NCBI RefSeq assembly: GCF_900110655.1
Contig: NZ_FOEQ01000001.1
Location: forward strand, 285,152 to 349,151
Length of the DNA stretch: 64,000 nt
Direction: 5' to 3'
Origin: Pseudomonas soli
GTDB lineage: Bacteria; Pseudomonadota; Gammaproteobacteria; Pseudomonadales; Pseudomonadaceae
Shown piece by piece: positions 8,379 through 17,517 of the stretch (position 1 is the first letter of the stretch; each line of letters begins with the position of its first letter). The notes under the pieces are model-generated. The model had not been told where the DNA came from. It saw nothing but the letters and a program-made list of their open reading frames with translations, and did not search any database. Made by a program: the position numbers and the translations under genes.

Positions 8379-9542
8379 TTACGCGCAAGCCATCAGCGCA
8401 CCCTCCAGATCCTCGATCAGATCGCGGTAATCCTCGATCCCGATCGACAGCCGCAGCAGGTTCTCACTGATCCCCATAACGCCCTTCTGCTCCGGGCTCA
8501 GGGAGTTGTGCGACATGCTCCAGGAGTGGTTGATCATGCTCTCCACACCGCCCAGCGAGTCGGCCAGGACGAAGATCGACAGCGCCTCGACCAGGCGGTT
8601 GACCGCGGCCCGGTCGCCCTTGATGCGCAACGCCACCACCGCGCCGCCCGTGCGCATCTGGCGTTTGCACAGTTCATGCTGCGGGTGGCTTTCCAGGCCA
8701 GGGTAGTAGACCTGCTCGACCTGCGGATGCTGTTCGAGGAACTGCGCCACACGCAGGGCGTTGGCGCTCTGGCGCTCCATGCGCACATCGAGGGTCTTCA
8801 GCCCGCGCAATGCCAGGTAGCAGTCGAACGGCCCCTGGATCGCGCCGACCGCCATGCTGATCTTGCGCAGGCGCCCCAGCAACTCGCGGTTGGCCGCCAC
8901 CACAACGCCACCGGTGAGGTCCGAGTGGCCACCGATGTACTTGCTGGCCGAGTGCATCACCAGGTCCACACCCAGGGTGATCGGTTGCTGGTTCCACGGC
9001 GAACAGAAGGTGTTGTCAATGCAGGTCATCACCCCCCGCTCACGGGCCAGTTCGCAGACCGCCTTGATGTCAACCAGATGCAGCAGCGGGTTGGTCGGCG
9101 ACTCGATCCAGATCAGCTGGGTCTCGGGGCGGATCGCCGCAGCCACCGCCTCGATGTCGTTGAGGTCGACGTAGGTGGTGGTCAGGCCCGAGGTGCGTCC
9201 ACGGTAGTCTTCCAGCAGGCGGAAGGTGCCGCCGTAGACGCCATTCATCACCACCACGTGGGCATCCTTGGACAGCAACTCGAGCACCGTGGCGGTGGCG
9301 CTGACGCCCGAGGCGCAGGCGACCGCGCCGACACCCTCCTCCAGTGCGGTCACGCAGGTCTCGTAGGCGTGCCGGGTAGGATTGCTGACCCGGCTGTAGG
9401 CATATTCGGGGTTGTCGTCCAGGCCGCGTTTGATGAACGAGCTGGAGGTGACGATGGCCGGGAAGATGGCATTGTCGGCAACACTGGATTGCTCACCGGC
9501 ATGGATGGTGCGGGTGGCGAAATTGCGCGGTTTGTCGGACAT
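8379..9542 (-). CDS. Cys/Met-metabolism PLP-dependent enzyme (cystathionine gamma-synthase/lyase type)
   Basis: A 387-aa enzyme of the trans-sulfuration PLP family. Family marks in order: ATRTIHAGEQ at the start, YSRVSNPTRHAYE (Tyr/Arg contacting the neighbouring active site), CASGVSATATVL, VYGGTFRLLED, DNTFCSPWNQQP, HSASKYIGGHSD with the Schiff-base Lys, and SLGGVESMINHSWSMSH near the C-terminus. Substrate cannot be settled: candidates are cystathionine gamma-synthase, beta/gamma-lyase or a methionine-type lyase. I chose MSDKPRNFATR as start. It is divergent from an Lrp/AsnC regulator, which suggests amino-acid-responsive control. Confidence 0.85.
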   Translation of the reverse strand: MSDKPRNFATRTIHAGEQSSVADNAIFPAIVTSSSFIKRGLDDNPEYAYSRVSNPTRHAYETCVTALEEGVGAVACASGVSATATVLELLSKDAHVVVMNGVYGGTFRLLEDYRGRTSGLTTTYVDLNDIEAVAAAIRPETQLIWIESPTNPLLHLVDIKAVCELARERGVMTCIDNTFCSPWNQQPITLGVDLVMHSASKYIGGHSDLTGGVVVAANRELLGRLRKISMAVGAIQGPFDCYLALRGLKTLDVRMERQSANALRVAQFLEQHPQVEQVYYPGLESHPQHELCKRQMRTGGAVVALRIKGDRAAVNRLVEALSIFVLADSLGGVESMINHSWSMSHNSLSPEQKGVMGISENLLRLSIGIEDYRDLIEDLEGALMACA

Positions 9543-9706
9543 GGTCGGGTCCATTGCCTGAGGGTTGAAAACCGCCACTATCTCATATCCACCACCCCCA
9601 GGCGCCAGTGGAACATTGCCGTCGACCCAGCGGCCAAAACGGTTCCATCGTTCCCGGCAAGCGGCTACTCTCGGAAAACTTTTCCCGCAACCGGCGACAT
9701 GACGTC

Positions 9707-10165
9707 ATGGACAGTTTCGACCAGCACATCCTCACCCTGCTCCAACGCGACGCCTCGCTGTCCCTCAAGGACCTGGCCGAAGCGGTCAACCTGTCCACCA
9801 CACCGTGCTGGAAACGGGTCAAGCGCCTGGAAGAGGAAGGCTACATCCGCAGCCGCGTCGCCCTGCTCGATCCCGAGCGCCTGGGCCTGGGCCTTACGGT
9901 GTTCGTCCAGCTCAAGACCCAGCGCCACGACAGCGCCTGGCTGGCGCAGTTCGCCGCCACGGTGACGGCGTTCGAGGAAGTGATGGAGGTGTATCGCATG
10001 TCCGGCGACTGGGACTACATGCTGCGGGTGGTGGTGGGCGACATCGCTGCCTACGACCGCTTCTACAAGAAGCTGATCACCAGCACCGACGGGCTGTCGA
10101 ACATCACCTCGAGTTTTGCCATGGAGCAGATGAAGTACACCACGGCGTATCCGGTGGGGCGCTGA
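9707..10165 (+). CDS. Lrp/AsnC family transcriptional regulator
   Basis: A 152-aa regulator: N-terminal winged HTH (LLQRDASLSLKDLAEAVNLS then CWKRVKRLEEEGYIRSRVAL) and a C-terminal RAM/AsnC ligand domain (VMEVYRMSGDWDYMLRVVVG). It starts at MDSFDQHI, which places the HTH at the usual position for Lrp proteins. It is divergently transcribed from the Cys/Met PLP enzyme across about 165 bases, so it most likely regulates that gene in response to an amino acid; the effector is not known. Confidence 0.9.
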   Translation: MDSFDQHILTLLQRDASLSLKDLAEAVNLSTTPCWKRVKRLEEEGYIRSRVALLDPERLGLGLTVFVQLKTQRHDSAWLAQFAATVTAFEEVMEVYRMSGDWDYMLRVVVGDIAAYDRFYKKLITSTDGLSNITSSFAMEQMKYTTAYPVGR

Positions 10166-10170
10166 AATGG

Positions 10171-10272
10171 TCGCTGGCAGGACCGGTCTCCCCCCGGCAA
10201 GCCGGCTCCCCCCCGACCGCGTCCACCTTAAGCCAAACGATATCCTTGTGGGAGCTGGCTTGCCAGCGATGA
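10171..10272. repeat. divergent REP palindrome pair
   Basis: Degenerate inverted REP-like units (TCGCTGGCAGGACCGG...GCAAGCCGGCTCCC and GTGGGAGCTGGCTTGCCAGC) between the convergent Lrp regulator and the YdeP-type gene. Confidence 0.65.
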
Positions 10273-10283
10273 GGCCGACCCTG

Positions 10284-12611
10284 TCAGTCAGCCAGGGTAG
10301 CCTCGATCCGATTCCCCGCCCTCGCCTTCTCCAACTTGATCGCCACGAACTTCGAGGTTGGTGTGTAGGTCCCCTCACCGTAGCTTTCCAGCGGCACCAA
10401 CGGATTGGTCTCCGGGTAATACGCCGCCGCCTGACCTTCAGGTACGTCATATGCCACCAGGCGGAAGCCCGACACCCGCCGCTCACGGCCATCCTCCCAT
10501 AGCGACACCAGGTCCACGTGCTCACCCGGCTCGAAGCCCAGGCGGCGTATGTCGGCCTCGTTGACAAACACCACCTCGCGCAGGCCGAACACCCCACGGT
10601 AGCGGTCATCCAGCCCGTATAGGGTGGTGTTGTACTGATCGTGGGAGCGCAGGGTCTGCAGGATCAGATCTGGCTTGTCACCACGGGCCAGCACGGTCGC
10701 GTTGACCAGATGCTCCGGCAACTGACTCGGTATGAAACGCGCCTTGCCGGTGGCGGTGCGGAAGTTGCGTTCGGCGGCCTGGTTGCCCAGGTGGAACCCA
10801 CCGGGATGCTGTAGGCGGGCGTTGAAATCGGCAAAGCCGGGAATCACGTCGGCGATCATGCTGCGGATGCGGCCATAGTCGGCAATCGCGTAGTCCCAAT
10901 CGATGGGCCGGTTGCCAAGGGTGGCCTTGGCCATGCCAGCAACGATCGCCGGCTCCGAACGCAACTGCGCTGATCGTGGCTTCAGCTGCCCATGGGAAAT
11001 ATGCACCATGCTGAAAGTGTCCTCCACGGTGACGCCCTGCGGCCCCTCGGCCTGGATGTCGATCTCGGTGCGGCCCAGACACGGCAAGATCAGCGCATCG
11101 CGCCCGGTAACCAGGTGCGAGCGATTGAGCTTGGTGGAGACCTGCACGGTCAGCTCGCAGTTGCGCAGTGCGGCGTGGGTCCGCGGGGTGTCGGGCGTCG
11201 CCTGGGCGAAGTTGCCGCCCAAGCCGATGAACACCTTGGCCCGGCCTTCTTCCATAGCCTGGATCGCCAGCACGGCGTTGTGACCGTGGGCGCGTGGCAC
11301 TTTGAAGTGGAAGCGCTTCTCGAGGGTGTCGAGCCAGGCAGCGCTGGGCTTCTCGTCGATGCCCATGGTGCGGTCGCCCTGCACGTTGCTGTGGCCACGC
11401 ACTGGCGACAGGCCAGCGCCGGGCTTGCCGACGTTGCCGCGCAGCAGCTGCAGGTTGACGATTTCCTGCACGGTCGGCACCGAGTGGCGGTGCTGGGTGA
11501 CGCCCATGGCCCAGCACATGATGACCCGCTCGGCCTTGCGGTACATGCGCGCGGCCAGCTCGATCTCAGCCTTGTTCAGGCCCGACTGCTCGACGATATG
11601 TTCCCAGGGTGTGGCGTCCACCACAGCCAGGTAGGCCTCGACGCCACTGGTGTGCTCAGCGATGAAAGCGTGATCGAACACCGGCGGCTCGTCGTTCAGC
11701 TGCGCTTCGCGTTCCCACTGCAGGAGGAACTTGGCGATGCCGCGCATGGCCGCCATGTCGCCACCCAGCGCCGGGCGGAAGTAGGCGGTATTGGTTGGTT
11801 CGGAGCCATTGCTGAGCATCTCGAACGGGTGCTGCGGATGCTGGAAGCGCTCGAGCCCGCGCTCTTTGAGCGGGTTGAAGCAGACCACCTGGGCACCACG
11901 CTTGACCGCCTCGCGCAGCGGTTCGAGCATGCGCGGGTGGTTGGTGCCGGGGTTCTGGCCAATCACGAAGATCGCATCGGCCAGCTCCAGGTCATGGAAC
12001 ACCACCGTGCCCTTACCCACGCCAAGGGTTTCGGCCATGCCCACGCCGCTGGCCTCGTGACACATGTTCGAGCAGTCGGGGAAATTGTTGGTGCCGTAGG
12101 CACGCACGAACAACTGGTAGAGGAACGCCGCCTCGTTGCTGGCCCGGCCCGAGGTGTAGAACTCGGCCTGGTCGGGCGAAGCGAGGCCGTTCAGATGCCG
12201 GGCGACCAGGGCGAACGCCTCGTCCCAGCTGATCTCGACGTAATGGTCGGTGGCCGCGTCGTAGCGCATCGGGTGGGTGATGCGGCCTTGGTACTCGAGC
12301 CAGTAGTCGGTCTGTTCGAGCAAGGCGCTGACGCTATAGCGGGCGAAGAACGCCGGATCCACCGAGCGACCGGTGGCTTCCCAGTTGACCGCCTTGGCGC
12401 CGTTCTCGCAGAACTTGACCATATCGCTTTCCGGCGATTCGCCCCAGGCGCAACCCGGGCAGTCGAAACCACCGTTCTGGTTGGTCTTGAGCATGGCCCG
12501 CAGGTTCTTGAAGGCGTTCTCGCTGCCCAGCCAGCTCTTGGTCACGCTCTTGAGCGCGCCCCAGCCGGCGGCCGGCCCCTTGTAGTCCCTGATGTGTTCG
12601 TCCTGGCTCAT
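10284..12611 (-). CDS. FdhF/YdeP family molybdopterin oxidoreductase
   Basis: A 775-aa oxidoreductase of the FdhF/YdeP family, matching the usual length of about 760-780. CPGCAWGE near residue 53 replaces the typical four-cysteine cluster region of formate dehydrogenases. Molybdopterin-domain marks follow: EISWDEAFALVARHL, FYTSGRASNEAAFLYQLF, VIGQNPGTNHPRML, MCWAMGVTQHRHSV, NLQLLRGNVGKPGAGL, and the C-terminal dinucleotide-binding domain with LQTLRSHDQYNTTLYG. It should bind Mo-bis-MGD; the substrate is not known (YdeP in E. coli is linked to acid resistance). It is divergent from moaA with 239 bases between them containing a motif shared with the moaB-lysR gap. Confidence 0.9.
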   Translation of the reverse strand: MSQDEHIRDYKGPAAGWGALKSVTKSWLGSENAFKNLRAMLKTNQNGGFDCPGCAWGESPESDMVKFCENGAKAVNWEATGRSVDPAFFARYSVSALLEQTDYWLEYQGRITHPMRYDAATDHYVEISWDEAFALVARHLNGLASPDQAEFYTSGRASNEAAFLYQLFVRAYGTNNFPDCSNMCHEASGVGMAETLGVGKGTVVFHDLELADAIFVIGQNPGTNHPRMLEPLREAVKRGAQVVCFNPLKERGLERFQHPQHPFEMLSNGSEPTNTAYFRPALGGDMAAMRGIAKFLLQWEREAQLNDEPPVFDHAFIAEHTSGVEAYLAVVDATPWEHIVEQSGLNKAEIELAARMYRKAERVIMCWAMGVTQHRHSVPTVQEIVNLQLLRGNVGKPGAGLSPVRGHSNVQGDRTMGIDEKPSAAWLDTLEKRFHFKVPRAHGHNAVLAIQAMEEGRAKVFIGLGGNFAQATPDTPRTHAALRNCELTVQVSTKLNRSHLVTGRDALILPCLGRTEIDIQAEGPQGVTVEDTFSMVHISHGQLKPRSAQLRSEPAIVAGMAKATLGNRPIDWDYAIADYGRIRSMIADVIPGFADFNARLQHPGGFHLGNQAAERNFRTATGKARFIPSQLPEHLVNATVLARGDKPDLILQTLRSHDQYNTTLYGLDDRYRGVFGLREVVFVNEADIRRLGFEPGEHVDLVSLWEDGRERRVSGFRLVAYDVPEGQAAAYYPETNPLVPLESYGEGTYTPTSKFVAIKLEKARAGNRIEATLAD

Positions 12612-12662
12612 GCTGCGCTTCTCCGCACGGTGTTTTTTCCAGCCTAAGAAGCGCCCCCTGCT

Positions 12663-12709
12663 GCGTCCAATCGAAATAAATGACGGCGTGATAAACCGTT
12701 TCGATCACC
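12663..12709. promoter_or_regulatory. candidate LysR operator, copy 1 (ydeP-moaA gap)
   Basis: GCGTCCAATCGA at 12663 followed exactly 35 bases downstream by GTTTC and ATC forms an inverted repeat ATCGAAA...TTTCGAT (12670-12676 and 12699-12705). The same block with the same 35-base offset occurs at 15479-15525 in front of the LysR gene and moaB. The layout fits a LysR-type operator; binding is inferred, not shown. Confidence 0.55.
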
Positions 12710-12850
12710 GGGCCCAGACCTTGGCCAGCGCGGCCTGCAGCTGTGATAGAGGAGACTGATCGAATGGTCGGGCAAAGCAATTTGACGCCAATGGGCGCAG
12801 GTTATAGCTTGGACCTTATCCGCGGCGTTTGGCCGCCCCCAGCCACTTCA

Positions 12851-13870
12851 ATGTCGAGCGCGAACGTGGAAAAGAACGCCCAGGCCCTGATCGACGGTTT
12901 CAACCGCAAAGTCGATTACCTGCGGATGTCGGTTACCGACCGCTGCGACTTTCGCTGCGTCTATTGCATGGCTGAAGACATGCAGTTCCTGCCGCGCCAG
13001 CAGATTCTCAGCCTCGAAGAGCTGTACCAGGTCGCCGAGCGTTTCGTCGCCATGGGCACGCGCAAGATCCGCCTGACCGGCGGCGAGCCGCTGGTACGCC
13101 AAGGCATCGTCGAGCTCTGCGGGCGCATCGCCGCCCTGCCCGGCCTGCGCGAACTGTGCCTGACCAGCAACGGCTCGCAGCTCGGCCGCCTGGCCCAGCC
13201 GCTGTTCGATGCCGGCGTGTCGCGCCTGAACATCAGCCTCGACAGCCTCGACTCCGAGCGTTTCCGCGCCCTGACCCGCACCGGCGACCTTGCGCAGGTG
13301 ATCGCCGGCATCGACGCCGCCCGCGCCGCGGGCTTTCGCCGCACCAAGCTCAACGCGGTGGTGCTCAAGGGCCGCAACGACCACGAGATCGTCGACCTGG
13401 TGCGTTTCGCCATCGACCGCGAACTGGACATCTCCTTCATCGAAGAGATGCCCCTGGGCGTAATCAGCGAGCACGAGCGCGGCGAATCGTTCTGCTCCAG
13501 CGACGACGTACGCGCACGCCTGGCCGAGCACTTCACCCTGGTCGAGTCGGCCGAGTCGTCCCAGGGCCCGGCGCGCTACTGGCGCCTGGCCGAGGCGCCC
13601 AACACACGGGTCGGTTTCATCTCGCCCCACAGCCACAACTTCTGCGCCACCTGCAACCGCGTGCGCCTGACCGTCGAAGGCCGCCTGTTGCTGTGCCTGG
13701 GCAACGAACACTCGGTAGACCTTAAACAGGTCATGCGCCAGCACCCCGGCGACAGCGCCCGCCTGGAAAAAGCCATCCGCGACGCCATGCAGCTCAAACC
13801 CTACCGTCACCACTTCGAAGTGGGCGGCGAGGTGCAGATCCTGCGCTTCATGAACATGACCGGCGGCTGA
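12851..13870 (+). CDS. moaA: GTP 3',8-cyclase MoaA
   Basis: A 339-aa radical-SAM enzyme for the first step of molybdenum cofactor synthesis (GTP to 3',8-cH2GTP, used with MoaC). The SAM cluster motif CDFRCVYC lies near residue 35 ([19 protein letters not shown]), GGEPLVR follows, and the second cluster is in [20 protein letters not shown]. The C-terminus ends in Gly-Gly (NMTGG), needed for activity in the family. Start at MSSANVEKN was chosen by family length and distance to the first cysteine. It lies 21 bases upstream of the bestrophin gene and divergent from the molybdoenzyme gene, consistent with cofactor supply for it. Confidence 0.93.
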   Translation: MSSANVEKNAQALIDGFNRKVDYLRMSVTDRCDFRCVYCMAEDMQFLPRQQILSLEELYQVAERFVAMGTRKIRLTGGEPLVRQGIVELCGRIAALPGLRELCLTSNGSQLGRLAQPLFDAGVSRLNISLDSLDSERFRALTRTGDLAQVIAGIDAARAAGFRRTKLNAVVLKGRNDHEIVDLVRFAIDRELDISFIEEMPLGVISEHERGESFCSSDDVRARLAEHFTLVESAESSQGPARYWRLAEAPNTRVGFISPHSHNFCATCNRVRLTVEGRLLLCLGNEHSVDLKQVMRQHPGDSARLEKAIRDAMQLKPYRHHFEVGGEVQILRFMNMTGG

Positions 13871-13891
13871 TCGGCCGCCTCTGGAACTGCC

Positions 13892-14791
13892 TTGATCGTC
13901 CACTCACGCCCCGACATGCTGCGCGTGCTGTTCACCCTCAAAGGCTCGATCGTCCAGCGCATCGCCCTGCGCTGCCTGGCGGTGACCTTGCTCGCGGCGC
14001 TGATCGTGCTGGTCGAGCGGCACTACCCGGCGCTGTTCTACCCGGTCAGCGCCACGCCCTTCACCCTGTTGGGGCTGTCGCTGTCGATCTTCATGAGCTT
14101 TCGCAACAACGCCTGCTACGACCGCTGGTGGGAAGGCCGCAAGGCCTGGGGGCGGATGATCATCGAGGTGCGCTCGTTCGTGCGCGAAAGCGTGGCGATC
14201 AAGGACGCGGCGCTGCGCGAGGAACTGCTGCGCAGCCTCTGTGCCTTCGCCCATGCCCTCAATGCCCGGCTGCGCAACGAAGACGAGCTCGGCGCCGCCC
14301 GCCCCTGGCTGGGCGAGAGGGCGCAGATAGTGACGCACAATGTCTGCGACGGCATCCTGCGCGAGGTGGGCGAACATTGTTCACGGCTGGCGGAGCGTGG
14401 AGCGATCAGCGAGTTCCGCTACACCTTGCTGGAGCAGCGCCTGGCCGGCCTGTCGGACGTGCAGGCCACCTGCGAGCGGATCAAGGGTACGCCACTGCCG
14501 TTCCCCTACACCCTGCTGCTGCACCGCACCATCTACATCTTCTGCCTGCTGCTGCCGTTCGCCCTGGCCGAACCGCTGGGCTGGCTGGCACCGCTGTTCA
14601 CCACCATCGTCAGCTACACCTTCTTCGGCCTGGATGCGATCGGCAACGAGCTGGAGGACCCCTTCGGGCGGGATGAGAACGACCTGCCGACCGATGCGCT
14701 GGTGCGCACCATAGAGCGTGATGTGCTGTCGGCGCTGGGGCATGAGCCACTGCCACCGGCGTTGGTGCCGGTGGATCATGTGTTGAGTTGA
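13892..14791 (+). CDS. bestrophin-family anion channel
   Basis: A 299-aa membrane protein of the bestrophin/UPF0187 family: hydrophobic segments near residues 25-42 and 55-70, the motif FRNNACYDRWWEGRKAWG typical of bacterial bestrophins, and later hydrophobic segments (YIFCLLLPFALAEPLGW, TIVSYTFFGLDAIGNELEDPFG); the acidic ELEDPFG signature is diagnostic. Bacterial members form pentameric ion channels in the inner membrane. The start appears to be TTG (MIVHSRPDMLRV), 21 bases after moaA, with the ATG of MLRVLF as an alternative. Likely cotranscribed with moaA. Confidence 0.85.
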   Translation: MIVHSRPDMLRVLFTLKGSIVQRIALRCLAVTLLAALIVLVERHYPALFYPVSATPFTLLGLSLSIFMSFRNNACYDRWWEGRKAWGRMIIEVRSFVRESVAIKDAALREELLRSLCAFAHALNARLRNEDELGAARPWLGERAQIVTHNVCDGILREVGEHCSRLAERGAISEFRYTLLEQRLAGLSDVQATCERIKGTPLPFPYTLLLHRTIYIFCLLLPFALAEPLGWLAPLFTTIVSYTFFGLDAIGNELEDPFGRDENDLPTDALVRTIERDVLSALGHEPLPPALVPVDHVLS

Positions 14792-14796
14792 AGTCT

Positions 14797-14875
14797 CATC
14801 GCGGGGCAAGCCCGCTCCCACGCCAGCGTGTGTGCTGAAATAAGATCGGCGTGGGAGCGGGCTTGCCCCGCGATG
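14797..14875. repeat. perfect REP inverted pair
   Basis: A 28-bp REP unit at 14797-14824 and its perfect inverted copy at 14848-14875, separated by 23 bases, between the convergent bestrophin and moaB genes. The arms read CATCGCGGGGCAAGCCCGCT... and its complement. Confidence 0.9.
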
Positions 14876-14886
14876 GAGCCCTGAGG

Positions 14887-15426
14887 TCAACCGCGGCTTT
14901 CGCAGGCCCCGATCGGCTTCAGGTGCGGGACGAAGTTGCACGGCCGGTGCCGCGCATCCAGCTGCTCGGCCAGGATCCCCTCCCATGCCGTGCGGCAGGC
15001 GCCGGTCGAGCCCGGCAGGCAACACACCAGGGTACCGTTGGCCATGCCGGCCAGGGCCCGGCTCTGCACGGTCGAGGTACCGATATCGAGAATCGACAAG
15101 GCGCGGAACAACTCACCGAACCCGTCGATGCGCTTGTCCAGCAGGCAGTCCACCGCTTCCGGCGTGCTATCGCGGCCAGTGAAACCGGTACCGCCGGTAA
15201 TCAGCACCACTTGCACCTGTTCGTCTGCGATCCAGGTGGCGACCTGGGCGCGGATCTTGTACAGGTCGTCCTTGAGCAGCTCGCGCGCCACCAGGCGGTG
15301 GCCCACGCCGACGGCGCGGCTGGCCAGCAGCTCGCCGGAGGTATCGTTCTCGAAGGTGCGGGTGTCGCTGACGGTCAGCACCGCGATGTTCAGCGGTACG
15401 AACACCGCGTCCGGTTTCACGCTCAT
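14887..15426 (-). CDS. moaB: molybdenum cofactor biosynthesis protein MoaB
   Basis: A 179-aa protein of the MoaB/Mog family, which adenylylates molybdopterin or stabilises the pathway. Family motifs: IAVLTVSDTRTFENDTSGE, VVLITGGTGFTGRDSTPEA (the MPT-binding GGTG loop) and GTLVCCLPGSTGACRTAWE. Length matches E. coli MoaB (170). It is divergent from the LysR gene with a 192-base gap that holds the second copy of the shared operator-like motif. Confidence 0.93.
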   Translation of the reverse strand: MSVKPDAVFVPLNIAVLTVSDTRTFENDTSGELLASRAVGVGHRLVARELLKDDLYKIRAQVATWIADEQVQVVLITGGTGFTGRDSTPEAVDCLLDKRIDGFGELFRALSILDIGTSTVQSRALAGMANGTLVCCLPGSTGACRTAWEGILAEQLDARHRPCNFVPHLKPIGACESRG

Positions 15427-15478
15427 GGCCTTTGCTCCAGGATTGGCTTGGCGGCCACGTTAGAGAGAAGCCCCGGTA

Positions 15479-15525
15479 GCGTCCAATCGATAGAGCGTAC
15501 CGGGTGATCGACGGTTTCTATCGCC
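15479..15525. promoter_or_regulatory. candidate LysR operator, copy 2 (moaB-lysR gap)
   Basis: GCGTCCAATCGATA at 15479 and GGTTTCTATCG ending at 15523 have the same order and the same 35-base spacing as the block at 12663-12709. The arms CGATAG/CTATCG are inverted repeats. Position between moaB and the LysR gene fits autoregulation plus control of moaB. Confidence 0.55.
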
Positions 15526-15618
15526 TGCCCGCCACGGGCCGACGAATTTGTCAGCAATGATTAGCCAGGTGCTTCACTCTTGGTTAAGGTCTACCCACCC
15601 CGCAACTCAGGCCGCACC

Positions 15619-16506
15619 ATGGACATCAAACAGCTCAAGTTCCTCATCGCCCTCGACCAGACCCGCCACTTCGGCCAGGCCGCGGCGCTGTGCCACATCA
15701 CCCAGCCGACCCTGTCCATGCGCCTGCGCAACCTCGAAGACGAACTCGACCTGGTGCTGGTCAAGCGCGGCCAGCGCTTCGAAGGCTTCACCGAAGCCGG
15801 CGAACGTATTCTGGCCTGGGCCCGCACCCTGCTTGCCGCCCACGACGGCCTGCAGGCCGAGGCTGCCAGCTGCCGGGGCCAGGTGGTCGGCAGCCTGCGC
15901 CTGGGTACCGTGCCGCTGGCCAGCTTCAACCCCATGCAACTGCTAATGCCGTTGCGCGCAAAGTACCCCGAGCTGCATTTCCAGCTGTCGTCGCTGAGCT
16001 CCGAGCAGGTGATCGACGGCCTGAGCCGCAACCAGCTCGACCTGGGCATCTGCTACCTCGACCAGGTCAACACCAGCTTCTTCGAAGTGATCGAACTGAG
16101 CATCACCACCATGGGCCTGCTGCACGACACCCGGCACTTCCAGTTCGAGGCCGACAGCCTGCACTGGGAAGACCTCGGCGACCTGCCGCTGGGCCTGCTG
16201 AGCAAAGGCATGCACTACCGCCAATCCCTCGACCTGAGCTTCCGCAGCCGCGGCCTTACGCCCAACGCCGTGCTCGAGAGCGACTCGACCTTCCAGCTGA
16301 TCCAGGCGATCAACACCGGCGTGTGCTGCGCGATCATGCCACTGGACTGCGGCCTGGAAGAGCTCAGCCAGCACATGCGCATCATTCCCGTGCAAGAGGC
16401 GAGCATCCACAGCCCGGTCGGCCTGCTGCTGCGCCGCAGCGAGCCACGCTCGGCCATCGCCGAGCAGTGTTTCGACGAAGCCCGCGCCCTGTTTCAAGCT
16501 TCCTGA
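15619..16506 (+). CDS. LysR-family regulator next to moaB
   Basis: A 295-aa LysR regulator. The N-terminal HTH spans residues 1-60 (MDIKQLKFLIALDQTRHFGQ, then ALCHITQPTLSMRLRNLEDE) and the C-terminal periplasmic-binding-like domain contains LRLGTVPLASFNPMQLL and GICYLDQVNTSFFEV. The first ATG of the HTH is used as start. It is divergent from moaB, and a motif in this gap is repeated in the ydeP-moaA gap, so I infer it controls the local molybdoenzyme and cofactor genes. Its end overlaps the convergent AraC gene by 13 bases. Confidence 0.9.
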   Translation: MDIKQLKFLIALDQTRHFGQAAALCHITQPTLSMRLRNLEDELDLVLVKRGQRFEGFTEAGERILAWARTLLAAHDGLQAEAASCRGQVVGSLRLGTVPLASFNPMQLLMPLRAKYPELHFQLSSLSSEQVIDGLSRNQLDLGICYLDQVNTSFFEVIELSITTMGLLHDTRHFQFEADSLHWEDLGDLPLGLLSKGMHYRQSLDLSFRSRGLTPNAVLESDSTFQLIQAINTGVCCAIMPLDCGLEELSQHMRIIPVQEASIHSPVGLLLRRSEPRSAIAEQCFDEARALFQAS

Positions 16507-17273
16507 GCCGTCGCTTGACGGTACTGGCGCGGGGTAAACCCGGTCAGTTGCCTGAACTGCCGGCTGAACGCGCTGTGGTCGGTGTAGCCACAGCGCAGCG
16601 CCACCTCGATGATCGGCAGGTCGCTGTGCAGCAGGTGGTGCGCATGTTCCAGGCGGGCCTTGTGGATCATCTGCCGGGGGGTGAGGTGGAACACCCGCTT
16701 GCAGTAGCGCTCCAGTTGCGCAACCGAGATGCCGGCGATGCGCGTCAGCTCGCCCATGCTGATCGGCTGGTGGAAATGCGCGCGGATATGCGCGTCCACA
16801 GCGGCCAGGCGCTGGTAGGCGGGGTGGGTGTCGGCGGCTGACTGCAGGTCGACCGAAATACCCACCAGGCCGATGATCGCCCCCGCCGCGTCATACAGCG
16901 GGCGTTTGTGGGTCAGGCACCAGCCCGGTTCGCGGCTGCCGTACAGGTGCAGCTCGAGCTGGTCCTCCAGCACCTGGCCCTGCTCCAGCACCCGGCGATC
17001 CTGCTCGGTGTAGCCAGGGCCCAGGCGCGCCGGGAACACCTCGGCGCTGGTCTTGCCCAGCAGCGGTTGCAGGCGTTTCAAACCGCAGCGCTGGACCAGC
17101 GTGCGGTTTGCCAGCACATAGCGGGCGTGGTCGTCCTTGATGAAGATCGCCGCATTGGCGATGACGTCCAGCATCGGCAGCAGCCAGACCACGCCGGTCA
17201 GCAAGGCTTCGAGGGATTCGGGGCGGTGCTGGTCGAGGTGCTGGTACAGGGCAGTCAACGGTTGCTCGGACAT
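16494..17273 (-). CDS. lhpR: AraC-family regulator with PAS domain, hydroxyproline cluster
   Basis: A 259-aa regulator. Residues about 40-150 form a PAS-like sensor (ANAAIFIKDDHARYVLANRT, AAGAIIGLVGISVDLQ); residues 155-259 carry the double AraC HTH (MGELTRIAGISVAQLERYCK, VALRCGYTDHSAFSRQFRQL). Start MSEQPLTALY is preferred. It sits at the head of the hydroxyproline catabolic genes and points away from them, so it is probably their activator. P. aeruginosa uses an AraC-type regulator, LhpR, in the same pathway; orthology here is inferred from position. Confidence 0.8.
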   Translation of the reverse strand: MSEQPLTALYQHLDQHRPESLEALLTGVVWLLPMLDVIANAAIFIKDDHARYVLANRTLVQRCGLKRLQPLLGKTSAEVFPARLGPGYTEQDRRVLEQGQVLEDQLELHLYGSREPGWCLTHKRPLYDAAGAIIGLVGISVDLQSAADTHPAYQRLAAVDAHIRAHFHQPISMGELTRIAGISVAQLERYCKRVFHLTPRQMIHKARLEHAHHLLHSDLPIIEVALRCGYTDHSAFSRQFRQLTGFTPRQYRQATAQEA

Positions 17274-17517
17274 GCGGTTATCTCTAGTGGTTCTGGCGCC
17301 CTGCAAGCCTAGTCAGCAGCCCCCTCCGAGCGCCAGCACTTGCTCCCGACTATGCCGATTTCGTCACCCACCTTGCAGAAAACCATCAAGAACCGAGCCC
17401 CCGATCGGTCCACTCTATGCCCCACGCAAGCCGCCCCACGACCTACAAGAACGCGGCGCATGCCGCCGCATCGTGACATCAGACCTGCCTATCCAAAACC
17501 TACAAGAAGGCGCCCCC

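Noticed and set aside
8379..9542. Methionine gamma-lyase (mdeA) with MdeR
   Set aside because: The divergent Lrp regulator is reminiscent, but the sequence differs clearly from P. putida MdeA as I remember it, so only the family is called.
8508..9965. Long plus-strand frame opposite the Cys/Met PLP enzyme
   Set aside because: It is the complement of a conserved enzyme in high-GC DNA and has no family features; such antisense frames are common at this GC.
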